Positions 16,008 to 26,403 of a stretch of 64,000 nt of DNA are shown piece after piece. This DNA comes from Podospora pseudoanserina. Lineage: Eukaryota; Ascomycota; Sordariomycetes; Sordariales; Podosporaceae. A model generated the notes under the pieces. The model had not been told where the DNA came from. It ran no database searches and worked only from the letters and a program-made list of their open reading frames with translations. The position numbers were made by a program, and so were the translations under genes. How positions within the stretch are numbered: the stretch's first letter is position 1; the number at the start of each line of letters is the position of its first letter. The stretch covers positions 992,001-1,056,000 of the forward strand of contig NC_085923.1 of NCBI RefSeq assembly GCF_035222485.1, given 5' to 3'.

Positions 16008-16411
16008 TGTCACGGTTCTGGAAGACAGTGGGGCTACGAGGGACCAATCAAGACTGGACCGCGCCGTCGAGCGGGGCTCACGGTCCAGAAGGGCAACGGA
16101 CCAATAAGATGGGGACCGGGGACCGCGGTGGGGCTCACGGTCCACGGTCCGGCATCGGCCAATCAGGAGCGGACCGAGGACCGTCTGTAAGTCAACGGTC
16201 CACGGTCCACGGGTCTATATATACGGAGGAACTAGCCGGCGTAAATAGATAGTTCTGTAGTATATAATATAAATTATAATCGTTAGTATTTAAACTATTA
16301 TAATAGAGATAAGCCGTTATTATATACTATTTAACTATACCGGACTAGGATTATTTAAAAGTGCCTTTAACCAGTGTCCCTTTTAGAGGTTCTGGATAGG
16401 GGTTCGTCACA
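16008..16411 (+). repeat. 5' LTR
   Basis: 404 bp, TG...CA termini. The first ~200 bp are GC-rich and nearly identical to the unmutated solo LTR, with repeated ACGGTCC motifs (probable U3 elements) and a TATA-like TCTATATATACGG near 16212. The second half is AT-shifted by RIP relative to the 3' LTR. Short ORFs here are not genes. Confidence 0.93.
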
Positions 16412-16439
16412 CGTTACATACTTACTTTAACTCTATTAC

Positions 16440-18070
16440 GGATAAGTTAAAGGCGTCTTTTTACTATTATAGCCGGACCTAAGAATATTTAGATAGGAAG
16501 CGTCCCGCCTAGCCTAAGTAGCGAGGGACCTTCTACTAGCACTAGACCTATACTTACTACTATAAAATAGGTCGTTAAGCGCCTTAAGAAGCTTAAGGAA
16601 GAGGCTTAGTAGACCCGGGAGTAGATTATTGCTATTACGACCGTACTTAAGTTAACCGTTAAGTTCCCGGTACCGGAGCGCTATAGAGGAAAAAAGGTAA
16701 AGCTTAAAGGATTCTTAATTTAGTTTAAAACCTATTTTCGTTATTACCTAAACTAATTTATTAACGAAAAGTTAAAAGTAATCTTCGCGGTTACTAAACT
16801 TAAAGATAAGGCTTTCGCGTAGTTTAAGCCTATCCTCGATAACTATTACGAGTAAAAGCCGGAGGACTAAAAGAAGATTACCGTAGAATACTTTGAGAAT
16901 TATTATATCTTTAAGATTAAGCTTAAGGAGGTATTTAAGGAGTACGATAAGGTAAGGCGCGCGTAAGAAAGGCTCGTAAACCTACGCTAAATACGTTTAG
17001 CGGCTAACTACGCGGCTCTATTTAAAATCGATAGCCTACGTAATACTATTAACGATAAAGGATTAATATAGCTCTTCTATAACGGTGTGACGAACCCCTA
17101 TCCAGAACCTCTGAAAGGGATACTGGTCGAAGGCACTTCTGAATAATCGTGGCTCGGTGCAGCTAAATAGTGCATAACAAGATATCTCAATATAAACACT
17201 AAATACCGTGAATACAAGCTTGAATTGCATACTACAGAACTGTCTATCTACGCCGGCCAGTTCCTCCGTATATATAGACCCGTGGACCGTGGACCGTTAA
17301 CTTACAGACGGTCCTCGGTCCGCTCCTGATTGGCCGATGCCGGACCGTGGACCGTGAGCCCCACCGCGGTCCCCGGTCCCCATCTTATTGGTCCGTTGCC
17401 CTTCTGGACCGTGAGCCCCGCTCGACGGCGCGGTCCAGTCTTGATTGGTCCCTCGTGGCCCCACTGTCTTCCAGAACCGTGACAAACGGCCTTAAGGAAA
17501 AGGTAAAAGATAAATTATATAAAGAGTTAAAGCTTAATACTATTAATAAATATATTATTATAACTATTCGGATCGACGATCGGTAATTCTAGTGGCGTAT
17601 AAAAAAAAAAGGTAGTAGGGGTTACTATAGTAATAATAATAATAAAGGATATTTCGGTAATAACCGTTCTAACGATAAGTAAAAAAGAAGATACCTTAAT
17701 ATTAATTATTCCGGTATTATATACGTAAGACCGATAAAGGTTAACGCTATATAGTAATAGAAACTATAAGGCCGGAACTAAAGTAAAAATAACTTTAAGT
17801 ATTTTAACTATAGTAAAGTAAGATACTTTAAAAAAGACTATAAAGTACCTAAACGGTTTAAATAGAAAAAAGAAATTGTATTAACTATTATATCGAAAGG
17901 ACCGAGGGTTATAAAAGTAATAGCTATTAGGTACTAGTAAGGCGGAGCGGTAAGCTTTAAGGAAAACTTTAATTAATACGTTAAATAAGAAAATATAGAG
18001 TTCTAGGAAGTAAAGGAAGCCCTGGAAAGGCTAAAGGCGAAATATAAAGAAGAAGATCTTTAAATATAGG
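16440..18070 (+). pseudogene. Degenerate gag
   Basis: Conceptual plus-strand translation, interrupted by many TAA/TAG codons, gives a Gag-like basic protein ending in a zinc knuckle at 17800-17850. There the CX2CX4HX4C pattern reads as YFNYSKVRYFKKDY, with Cys and His changed to Tyr as RIP predicts. The frame is further split by the solo LTR at 17086-17484; the flanking segments continue in one frame if the insertion and one duplication copy are ignored. Confidence 0.75.
17086..17484 (-). mobile_element. Solo LTR of a related element, inverted, with 5-bp TSD
   Basis: 399 bp, starting TGTGACGAACC and ending GAACCGTGACA on the plus strand, i.e. an inverted copy of the LTR family. It is flanked on both sides by AACGG (17081-17085 and 17485-17489), a perfect target-site duplication. 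Its first half (in LTR orientation) closely matches the 5' LTR of the host element, but the second half differs, so it belongs to another subfamily. It lacks the CpA depletion of its surroundings. Confidence 0.93.
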
Positions 18071-19099
18071 TATTGTAAAATTAATTAATATAAATCGCTA
18101 TAAAAGTTATTACGAAAGTCGTTAAAGATAAAGGTTTTACGTAAGGACTTATTAAGTAAATAATATTAAAAAGGTAATATAGTAAGTACGGAATTACTAT
18201 TTTATAAGATATATTATAGTCTATAAAGCTCTTATATAAGAGCTAGGAAAAGTATTGGAAAAGCAGGAAGGTCGTTAATATTAGGATCGCGAAGTTACTA
18301 AAAGATATATTAATATTTATATAGTATATACCCTATAAGGGAAATACGGTATAACTTTATCCTAAGTATTTAGAGTATTAGAGAGTACCTTAGTTCTAAT
18401 ATATTATATATAGATATATAGAGTATTATTAAAGTAAGTCGCTATATAGCTATTAGCCGGTACATAAAGTAAGTAAGGAGGGTAAACTATAGTTAGTTAA
18501 AAGGATTATAGCCTAATAGAAAAAGGTTTAATAAAAGGACTTAAACGATTATATTTTATAAAAGGTTTAAAACCCGGTTAAACTAAAGGATAGCCTTTAG
18601 GTTATATAGATCGTACTAAGGTATATAAGGTATTATATTAAATATATAGACGGTTAAAATATAGACGATAGTATATGTTCGTAGGAGAAAGTAATACTAA
18701 GATAGTACCTAAGCCTAAACTACGCTATATATTTACGGGAGAAGGTTAAACGATATTATTAAGCTAAAACGCTTAAAACTAAATAAAAGAACCGTTATTA
18801 AATATAAATATAAAAAAATACTAAAGACGGAAGATAGGAGGAAGCTAGGCGGGTATAGTTAAAAGACTTTATATTATTAGATAATCTGGAGCAGGAGGAC
18901 GCTCTTAAACGATATAACCGCTTAGGAAACGACTCGCGGCCTTTCGCGGGAGCCGTTAACCTTTAACGGACTATAAACGATATTTTCGAAAGTATTAGCG
19001 TAAGGCGAAGGTATAGGATAACGATCCGGCGTTCGTTAGCGAGGTTACTACTATATAGGGAAAAAATAAAAAAGATAAACGTCTTTAGGTTATTATACG

Positions 19100-22000
19100 A
19101 TAAAGGGATCTCTAGGTAGTAATATTAGTAAACGGTAGTGTAAAAACGAATTTAATTTCGCTATAGTTCGTATATTAGGCCCGTATACTATAGAAGAAAA
19201 AAAAGGAATAGATAGTTATATAAGGTTTATTTCCTACGCAAAAGGTCTATAAGGAAATACTACCTTTAGATATTATAGTCGAAGGAAAAATAATATTAAT
19301 TATATTCGATATTATAAATATAGGACCTTCGAAGGATATAATCCTAAAGTAACTATAATATAAAGATTATAATTTAAATATCGATTAGAGGGATAATAGC
19401 TACTTACGACTAAGAGAGCCTTAAAAGTATTTAATTAACGATAGAAGATTAAAAGTATGTACGGAGTAAAGTATAAGATAAGTATCCTCTACGGTACTAC
19501 CGTAAAGAATATAGAAAGTAATAGTATATTTTATCGATATAGGCGGTAAGATCGAAGAAGTAGGGTTAACGACGTTAATAAAGATATCGGAGGTTAATAA
19601 ATATACTTACTATAATAACGTAAAGAAAAATAAGAAAAAGGTAATACCGATAGAATATCGAAGATACTTAGCCTTTACGGCTAAGTATTTAGAGGGGCTT
19701 CTAGAGTAAGGACTATAAAATTACGAAATTAAATTAAAAAAAGAAGTTAAGCTACGGCTATTTAAGGTTTATTATATTAACGATAAGTAAAGTAAGGAGC
19801 TACGGAAATACTTAAACGAGAATTTAAAAAGAAGATATATTAAGGAGTTTATATTACTAATAAAATACCCCGTATTTTTTATACCGAAAAAGGATAGTAG
19901 TTTACGATTATATATAGACTACCGGTAACTAAATAACGAGACGGTAAAAAATAATTACCTACTACCATTAATAATTAAGTTATAAAGTTAATTAGTAAAA
20001 GTATAATATTTTATATACTTAAATATACTTATCGGGTACGCCTATATACGGATTAAAGAAGGAAACGAATAAAAAATAACGTTTTATATATTTTATAGTT
20101 ATTTCGAGTATCTTATAATATTATTCGGATTAACTAATACGCCCGTAACGTTTTAATTTTTCGTTAATTATACTATACGGAAGTACCTTAATAAAATAGT
20201 AATATATTATTTCGACGATATTCTTATTTACTTATATATTTTAAAGGAGTATAAGTAATATATACGAGAAATACTTAATACGTTATATAGAGCCGGACTC
20301 TCCGTTAATAAAAAAAAGAGCGAGTTCTATATATAAAAGATAGTATATTTAAAATATTTAATATTGCTAAGTAAAGTTCGTATAGAACTTAAAAAAATTA
20401 CGGTAGTTAAGGACTAGCCTATACCGTAATTATAAATATATATTAGGGAATTCTTAAGGTTTATAAACTTCTATCGGATATTTATCCGTAAATATATAAA
20501 TATTATACGGCTATTTAACTATTTAATTAAAAAAAATATAGAGTTCCGGTAGGGGTAGGAAAAAAAGTAGGCTTTCCAGAAGCTAAAAGAAACTATTTTA
20601 GAGGATTTAATATTTAAATTACTAAACCTTAATCGACTATTTAAAGTTAAAGTAAATATATTAAATTATATAATCGGTAAATAATTAGGATAGCGAAACG
20701 ATAACGGTAAGCTATACCTAATAACTTTCTTTTCGAAGAAGCTCAAAAAAATATATTAAAATTATTTAATTTACGATAAAAAGCTATTTATTATTATCAA
20801 AGCGTTCGAGGAATAAAGGTTATACTTTAGCGGTACTAAATATAAAATATAGATCTATACGGATTATAAAAATCTACGGTACTTTATTATTATAAAGGTT
20901 TTTAACGTACGATAAATATAATAATTAAAGTTTCTTTTAAAATTTAATTTCTAAATTAATTATAAAAAGGGCTCGAAAAACGTTAAGGCAGACGTATTTA
21001 ACCGGCGTACCGACTATTATAAAGATATACCTAGGGAGTTACTATTATTATTTAAGGAAGTATTAAATAGTATTCTTAAGTATTTACTATAACCGTAAAT
21101 AAAGTATTATATAGTATATCGTAAAAGGGCTACTTCTAGTAAATACTAAAGGAAATTAAATAGTAATATTATAAAGTAATATTAGTAGGAAAAGCTAAAA
21201 CCATAAGGTATTTAGAAAAATAATTAGGGAAAACTATAGTATAAAAATCGAGCGTACGTAATACTAAGTAATAGGACGGTATTAATAATAAAGATCTACG
21301 TATTGAAGCTCGGAAAATATATAAATATTATTAAGACTATAAAAAAAATTAAATAGCACTTCGACTAACTAAAGATTAAGGACGACGTTAAGAAAATTAT
21401 TTAGTTATACTATACGTACGAAAGAATAAAGGTCGCGAGGTATAAACCCTATAAATTTCTAAAGCTACTACTAATAGTAAAACGGCTATAAAGTTTAATT
21501 ATAATAAACTTTATTATTAAATTACTAAAGTCTAAAAATATAGTAATTAACGTTAAATATAATAATATATTAACGGTAGTCGATAGGCTTACTAAATAAA
21601 TATACTTCCTACCTTATAAGGAAACCTAATTAGTAAAATAATTAATAAATATAATATTATAGTATATTATATTAATATATATATAGCTAAAAAAGTTTAT
21701 TATAGACCGCGATACTAAGTTCGTATCGAAGTTCTAGAAAGCGTTAATAACGAGGCTAAGAATAATAAATAAAGCGTTTTCGGCCTATTACCTTTAGACG
21801 GACGGTTAAACGGAACGGCTTAATTAAATTATAAAATAATATTTACGGAATTATATTAATTTCGAATAGGACGATTAAGTTAAATTATTACTTACGGTAT
21901 AACTAATATATAATATATTATTAATTAAAACGATTAAAGTTATATCGTTCTTCGCGAACTTCGGTTACGAGGTAAACCTACGGTAAGGACCTATAGTTAA

Positions 22001-22530
22001 AGTACCTAGGATTAAAATTAAAGTAAATAAAATATATATATTTTACGGTAAACTTAAATAAAAATTAAAGTTTATAAGGGAAAGGATATAAAAATATTAT
22101 AATATTAAAAAGCTCGAGGGACCTTACCTTAAGGGGGGAGATATAGTATTTTTTTCTATACGTAATTTATATATTAAAAGACCTAGTAAAAAGCTAGACT
22201 ATAGGAAAGTAGGACTATTTAAGGTTAAAAAAAAGTTATTGGAGACGGTATTCGAATTAAAGCTACTTAATATAATACGTCTACGGTTATATACCTTTTA
22301 TATTTTACTTTTAGAACCCGTACTATACGTAAGTAAAACCAATATATAGATAGTAGCGGAGGATAAAGAAAAAAAATATAATATAAAAAAAATATTAGAT
22401 TTACGGTTTTATAAAAACTAATTAAAGTATTTAATTAATTAATTAGGATATCCGGCTATAAATAACTCGTAAAAACTATAGGTATACCTTAATTACTTAA
22501 ATAAGTAAAAAGAATTCTACTAACGATATC
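19100..22530 (+). pseudogene. Degenerate pol: protease-like, RT, RNase H, integrase, chromodomain
   Basis: The region opens with a protease-like stretch near 19120-19350. Reverse transcriptase follows (about 19780-20520), with FFIPKKDSSLRLYIDYR-like and YFDDILIY; the FDD box is at 20211-20219. RNase H (about 20620-20990) shows YTDYKNLRYF. The integrase has a degraded zinc finger (about 21340-21430), then VVDRLTK and DRDTKF catalytic segments and TDGTER-like remnants (about 21570-21830). A chromodomain (about 22371-22490) reads ILDLRFYKN then LGYPAINNS. Stops fall mainly where Gln or Trp is expected. This is the Metaviridae/chromovirus order. No intact domain remains. Confidence 0.88.
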
Positions 22531-22719
22531 CGGACCGACTAAAACCTAAATAAGTAAAAAGACTTAGCCCCGGCTTATAACTAAATAACTATAAGACGGA
22601 GCTAAAAGAACCTCGACGGAAGTCGAACCTACGCCTTTAATATAATAATTAACGTATTATATATTATATTACGAAATTAAAAGGTATAAAAGGGACTAAA
22701 TATAAATAATATTACATAC

Positions 22720-23469
22720 CTTAAGTACTTTAGGAAGTAGAAAGCGCGCTACTAGCGGTACTTAGCGTAATTAGGAAGGAAGGACCGGCTATACTAGGAT
22801 CGAAGGAAAGGTCGGAGGGCTAGCCTAAGCCTAAGGAAGGATCTAGGGCGTAAGGAGACCACGGAACGGTATCCTGGGCGGCGTCCGGCCGCGTAGGAGC
22901 ACCCGGCGAAAAAGCAGGAGGCGCCGTAGCGGTAGATTACGCTACCTGGGCATCCTCCTCCTAAATACCCCGCATAAAAAGGCGCTTTTTACGTACGCAA
23001 AGAGAGCGACGTATTCGTTTTACCCGGATAAACTAAGTAGTTAGTTACGAGAGTTAGTCTTTAAGCTTTTATTCTTTACGCTCGAGTTTATCCTACTTTT
23101 CTATCGTTCGGGTTACTATAGAACGGTTAATTATAATATAAAAAGAAAAGGAAAATCTACCTATAAGTAAAGCTAATATTAAATCTATTATATAGGATCT
23201 TACGGCATATATATTTAGCGCACCGTAAGGACCCAGGGGCTATAATATAAAGGGATTCGGCGGTAAAATAAGTAAAATACGGTATTATAGTAAAACTACG
23301 GCGGCGGATTCGGGAGGAAAGGGCAGAGACCTATTTAGTTTTATAATAACGTTTTTATATACGGTTAAATATAATAAAGGTAAGGAGAAAAGAGAAGGAA
23401 AAACCTATAATATAGTTAGTAGTAGAAGAAAACTAAGCCGTAAGGGCTTCGGCTTAAAGAGGGAATATT
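22720..23469 (-). pseudogene. RIP-damaged antisense frame between chromodomain and 3' LTR
   Basis: One minus-strand frame reads from the 3' LTR edge to about 22720 with stops that are only TAA or TAG, the codons RIP makes from CAA, CAG and TGG. The part from about 23130 down looks like protein: a charged heptad-like segment (RTIEK, DKLERKE, KLKD), a basic stretch VKRIRRSLCVRKKRLF, then a Pro/Ser/Thr/Asp-rich tail (FSPGAPTRPDAAQDT, SFDPSIAGPSF). The plus strand over 22740-23000 is also rather open, so strand is not proven. No family recognised; the start codon cannot be placed because ATG is itself destroyed by RIP. Confidence 0.45.
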
Positions 23470-23470
23470 A

Positions 23471-23874
23471 TATTACGGTTCTAGAAAATAGTAGGGCTAC
23501 GAGGGACTAATTAAGACTAGACTGTACCGTCGAGCGGAGCTTATAGTCCAAAAGGGCAACGGACTAATAAGATAAGGACCGGAGACCGCGGTAGGGCTTA
23601 CGGTCTACGGTCCGATATCGGCTAATTAGGAGCGGACCGAGGACCGTCTATAAGTTAATGGTCCACGGTCCACGGGTCTATATATACGGAGGAACTGGCC
23701 GGCGTAGATAGATAGTTCTATAGTATACAATATAAGTTACAATCGTTGGTATTTAGACTATTGTGATAGAGACAAGCCGTTATTATATACTATTTAGCTG
23801 TACCGGACTAAGATTGTTCAGAAGTGCCTTTAACTAGTGTCCCTTTTAGAGGTTCTGGATAGGGGTTCGTCACA
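23471..23874 (+). repeat. 3' LTR
   Basis: 404 bp, aligning end to end with the 5' LTR. Here the first half is RIP-mutated (for example GACTAATTAAGACTAGAC against GACCAATCAAGACTGGAC in the 5' copy), while the second half is less mutated than in the 5' LTR. Confidence 0.93.
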
Positions 23875-23988
23875 GAATAGATACACCTGCGTGACAGTGT
23901 CACGGTTAAGCTAACGGGCAGGTTAGACTATGTGCGGGGCGCAACGCGCACAGCTAATCGCTAGTAGAAGCAATTAAGACGGAAGTGG

Positions 23989-24190
23989 TGTAACGAACCT
24001 CTATACAGAACCTCTAAAAGGGATATGGGTTAAAAGTAACTTCTGACAATTAATTCGGTGCAGTTAAACAATATATAATAAAATATCTTAATAAAATATA
24101 AAATACCGTAAATATAAGCGTAAATTATATATTGCGGAACTATCTATCTACACTAGCCAGTTTTTCTATATATATAGACCTTAGGACCTT
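23989..24190 (-). repeat. Inverted LTR fragment, RIP-mutated
   Basis: Starts TGTAACGAACC (the inverted 3' end of the LTR family with G-to-A) and follows the solo LTR sequence to about the TATA segment, then similarity fades. The far boundary is approximate. Confidence 0.75.
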
Positions 24191-25230
24191 AAAGTACTTA
24201 TCCTGCTATAGCTCAATCACTCCTAGTATATTATATCCTACAGAGTGCTCGTCTTACTATACCTTCGATTACCCCAAATATCTTATATTTTGTGAAATGC
24301 TTATGGGTCTTAATACTATAGTATTTTCTAGTTAGCTCTAATTAATTATTTCCTAACTTTTTTAATAGTTAACTAAGAATATTTTACGTTTTATATACTA
24401 CGTAACTTACCGTTAGGTTAACTATAATATAATACTCCTCCTTTTAAGGCGATACCTTAGTGATTTTATTTTTAAAATAACTATTAATTTTTACTTTCTT
24501 TTTAATAATTCTATAATAAATCTTCTCCCTTTTATTCTATCGCTATATTTAATTATATAAAGAGTATAATTTATATAAATATTAACCGTTACCGTAATTA
24601 AATATATTTTGTTGAAATAAGTGCTATTGATGCCTGTAAATATAGGCTCAAATAGCTATCGGCGCAGTACACTGAGAGCGAAGAGACTTTAACTGCAGCA
24701 TTCGATAGTTGCCGTAGCACTAAAGGAAGGAAGATTATAGGGGCAGCGCCCTGTAATATATAGAAGAGAATCACTGTAATATAGGCTTGTAAGGCACTAA
24801 TAAGTATGGTGAACTAGTATATTAATTGAACCTTGTAGACTAAAAAATACTATAGTGGATAGGGTATAAGGCAGAAGTCTTATAGGCTATCGGTGCTTTA
24901 CTTGCTCTCTGAGGGTAACTCCGTTTCCGGGCCTAAACGCGTGTTTCCGGGCCTAAACGCGCGTTTCCCGGGCCCGAACGCCCGCTAAATACGCTAACTA
25001 AATATAAAGTTAGGGGCCACGTTACAGGCCACGTTGCCTCTACCGTTTGACCACTGCAGGACACCGGCTTTAGCGCTCGGCTTTCCGGGACCTCGGATTG
25101 CTTCCGGAGGCCGGGCTTCCGCTCCGGTAACCGCAGTCCCTAAACACTGCTGATTCAAGCCATCGTATTGCCTTCGAGACCCTGTAATATACAGGGCTCA
25201 GATACACTGTAAAATTCACAAACAAAAGCT
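24191..25230. other. Mixed repeat-derived DNA in the island
   Basis: AT-rich to about 24600, then less mutated sequence, and a GC-rich patch at about 24920-25200. The patch includes a short tandem repeat and phrases such as CCCTGTAATATA that recur near 24750 and 25180. It may be a fragment of a different transposon. No coding frame recognised. Confidence 0.5.
24923..24982. repeat. 20-bp tandem repeat, three units
   Basis: Units GTTTCCGGGCCTAAACGCGT, then the same ending GC, then a diverged third unit. All are CpG-rich inside the AT-rich island. Confidence 0.9.
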
Positions 25231-25388
25231 GTATTTTAATATAATATAAGTTATAATCGTTAGTATGTAGATTATTATAAATGAAATAAGCTACTGTTAT
25301 ATACTATTTAGCTGTACCAGACCAGAATTATTTAAAAGTGCCTTTAACCAGTATCTCTTCCAAAAGTTCTGGATAGAAGTTCGTCACA
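25231..25388 (+). repeat. Truncated LTR fragment
   Basis: The last ~158 bp match the 3' half of the 5' and 3' LTRs in direct orientation and end at the expected GTTCGTCACA. The 5' part is missing, replaced by sequence ending near a CTGTATTTTAATATAA join. Confidence 0.8.
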
Positions 25389-26403
25389 CTACCTAGACAG
25401 CTTTTAATCTAAATCTTTATCTAATTCTCAGAGGAAGAGGCAACACGCCTTACGCCACCCTTATTGCCCAGTTACACCTAACTTTCTGCTAACATAAACC
25501 CTATATTAAGAGATCTTTGCCCTAAAGTACTAAAGTAAGAGTCTGAGCATAATAATGATTGACTTCAAAATTAAAGTTTATATTTAAAGGTTTATTTAGG
25601 TTATTAAAGTCGCTTATGCAATAGTATTAATAAATAATTTTATATATTTATTTATGATATATCACGAAGGCTTTAGTAGATGCTTGAATCTTAGAGTAAA
25701 CCTATTTACTATTAATATAAGTACTTTAATTTGTAACAAAAAAGACTTAATTAGAAGTATCTATCCTTATAGAAGAAAATAAATAAAATACCACTATTTT
25801 TTACCCTGTCAGATTAGAAAGTCACACTAATATTCAAAAAAGCTGCACAAGTGTATAGACTTGTTATGCCCCCACTTCCATCTGTAGATAGATGTTACGC
25901 AGAGCACATTTTTTGGGGTGACTCCACTCGACCATCGTCATGTCTCCTCGTGTTCTGTTGAACTTCTCACAGTGCTCGGTTGCCAGGGCACATCCTCTTT
26001 CATTGCCCAATGTAGCATCCTACCAACCCTAATCCTATTTTGGAGTTCCCCTGAACGCCCCTAACATGGCTGGCGATATCAGCATGAAGATACCCAGCCA
26101 CAGAGGGTTTCAGCTCCTCGTTTCAGCCACGGCGTCGCATTCAGGCGTCATCAGCTGCGGTTTGGCGGTTGTGGGGCAGCAACCGCGCAAGCAGAACCCC
26201 ACCCACGTCCCGCGACACCGGGAACCCCGCCATGAGCTTCAAGGCTCCATCGATAGCTCCCCAACCTGGAAAGTTGCTGGCACAACCAAAACACACCGCA
26301 ACTCTCCCTCCCAAGTAAACTTAACTTCATAGCCACTCAATCTGCGAGTAATTCTCTCCTCTCTCTATCCATACTTTCCATAATCAGTCGTGATATCACC
26401 AAA
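25389..26403. other. Right shoulder of the island and AIP1 promoter
   Basis: AT-rich to about 25850, where normal composition resumes sharply. The remainder is the upstream region and leader of AIP1. A 88-codon plus-strand ORF at 26066 has no family features and is probably leader sequence. Confidence 0.6.

Larger units (their letters stand above)
16008..23874 (+). mobile_element. Full-length Ty3/gypsy chromovirus (LTR-gag-PR-RT-RH-INT-CHD-LTR), RIP-inactivated
   Basis: Both LTRs are 404 bp, begin at the TGTCACGG terminus (mutated to TATTACGG in the 3' copy) and end CGTCACA. The flanks carry a 5-bp duplication, GAATG on the left and GAATA on the right; the single G-to-A change fits RIP. Conceptual translation of the plus strand shows Gag with a zinc knuckle, a protease-like region, reverse transcriptase, RNase H, integrase and a C-terminal chromodomain, in chromovirus order. 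Every ORF is full of stops, so the copy is dead. A solo LTR of a related family splits gag. About 0.95 kb separates chromodomain from 3' LTR. A purine run (about 23454-23463) next to the 3' LTR could be the polypurine tract; no primer-binding site was assigned. Confidence 0.92.
15000..25850. repeat. AT-rich island with RIP signature
   Basis: CpA and TpG are almost absent over long stretches (for example 17500-22700) while CpG remains common. Retroelement frames carry TAA or TAG where Gln or Trp codons are expected, and Cys codons read as Tyr. This is the expected outcome of C-to-T change at CpA on both strands, i.e. repeat-induced point mutation in ascomycetes. Exceptions with normal composition are the outer parts of the LTRs, the solo LTR at 17086-17484, a short piece at about 23875-23988, and about 24920-25200. 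Borders are approximate. Confidence 0.92.

Noticed and set aside
16005-17586. Small ORFs beginning MCHGSG or MSRFWK in LTRs
   Set aside because: They are LTR sequence, repeated in each LTR copy, and have no coding evidence.
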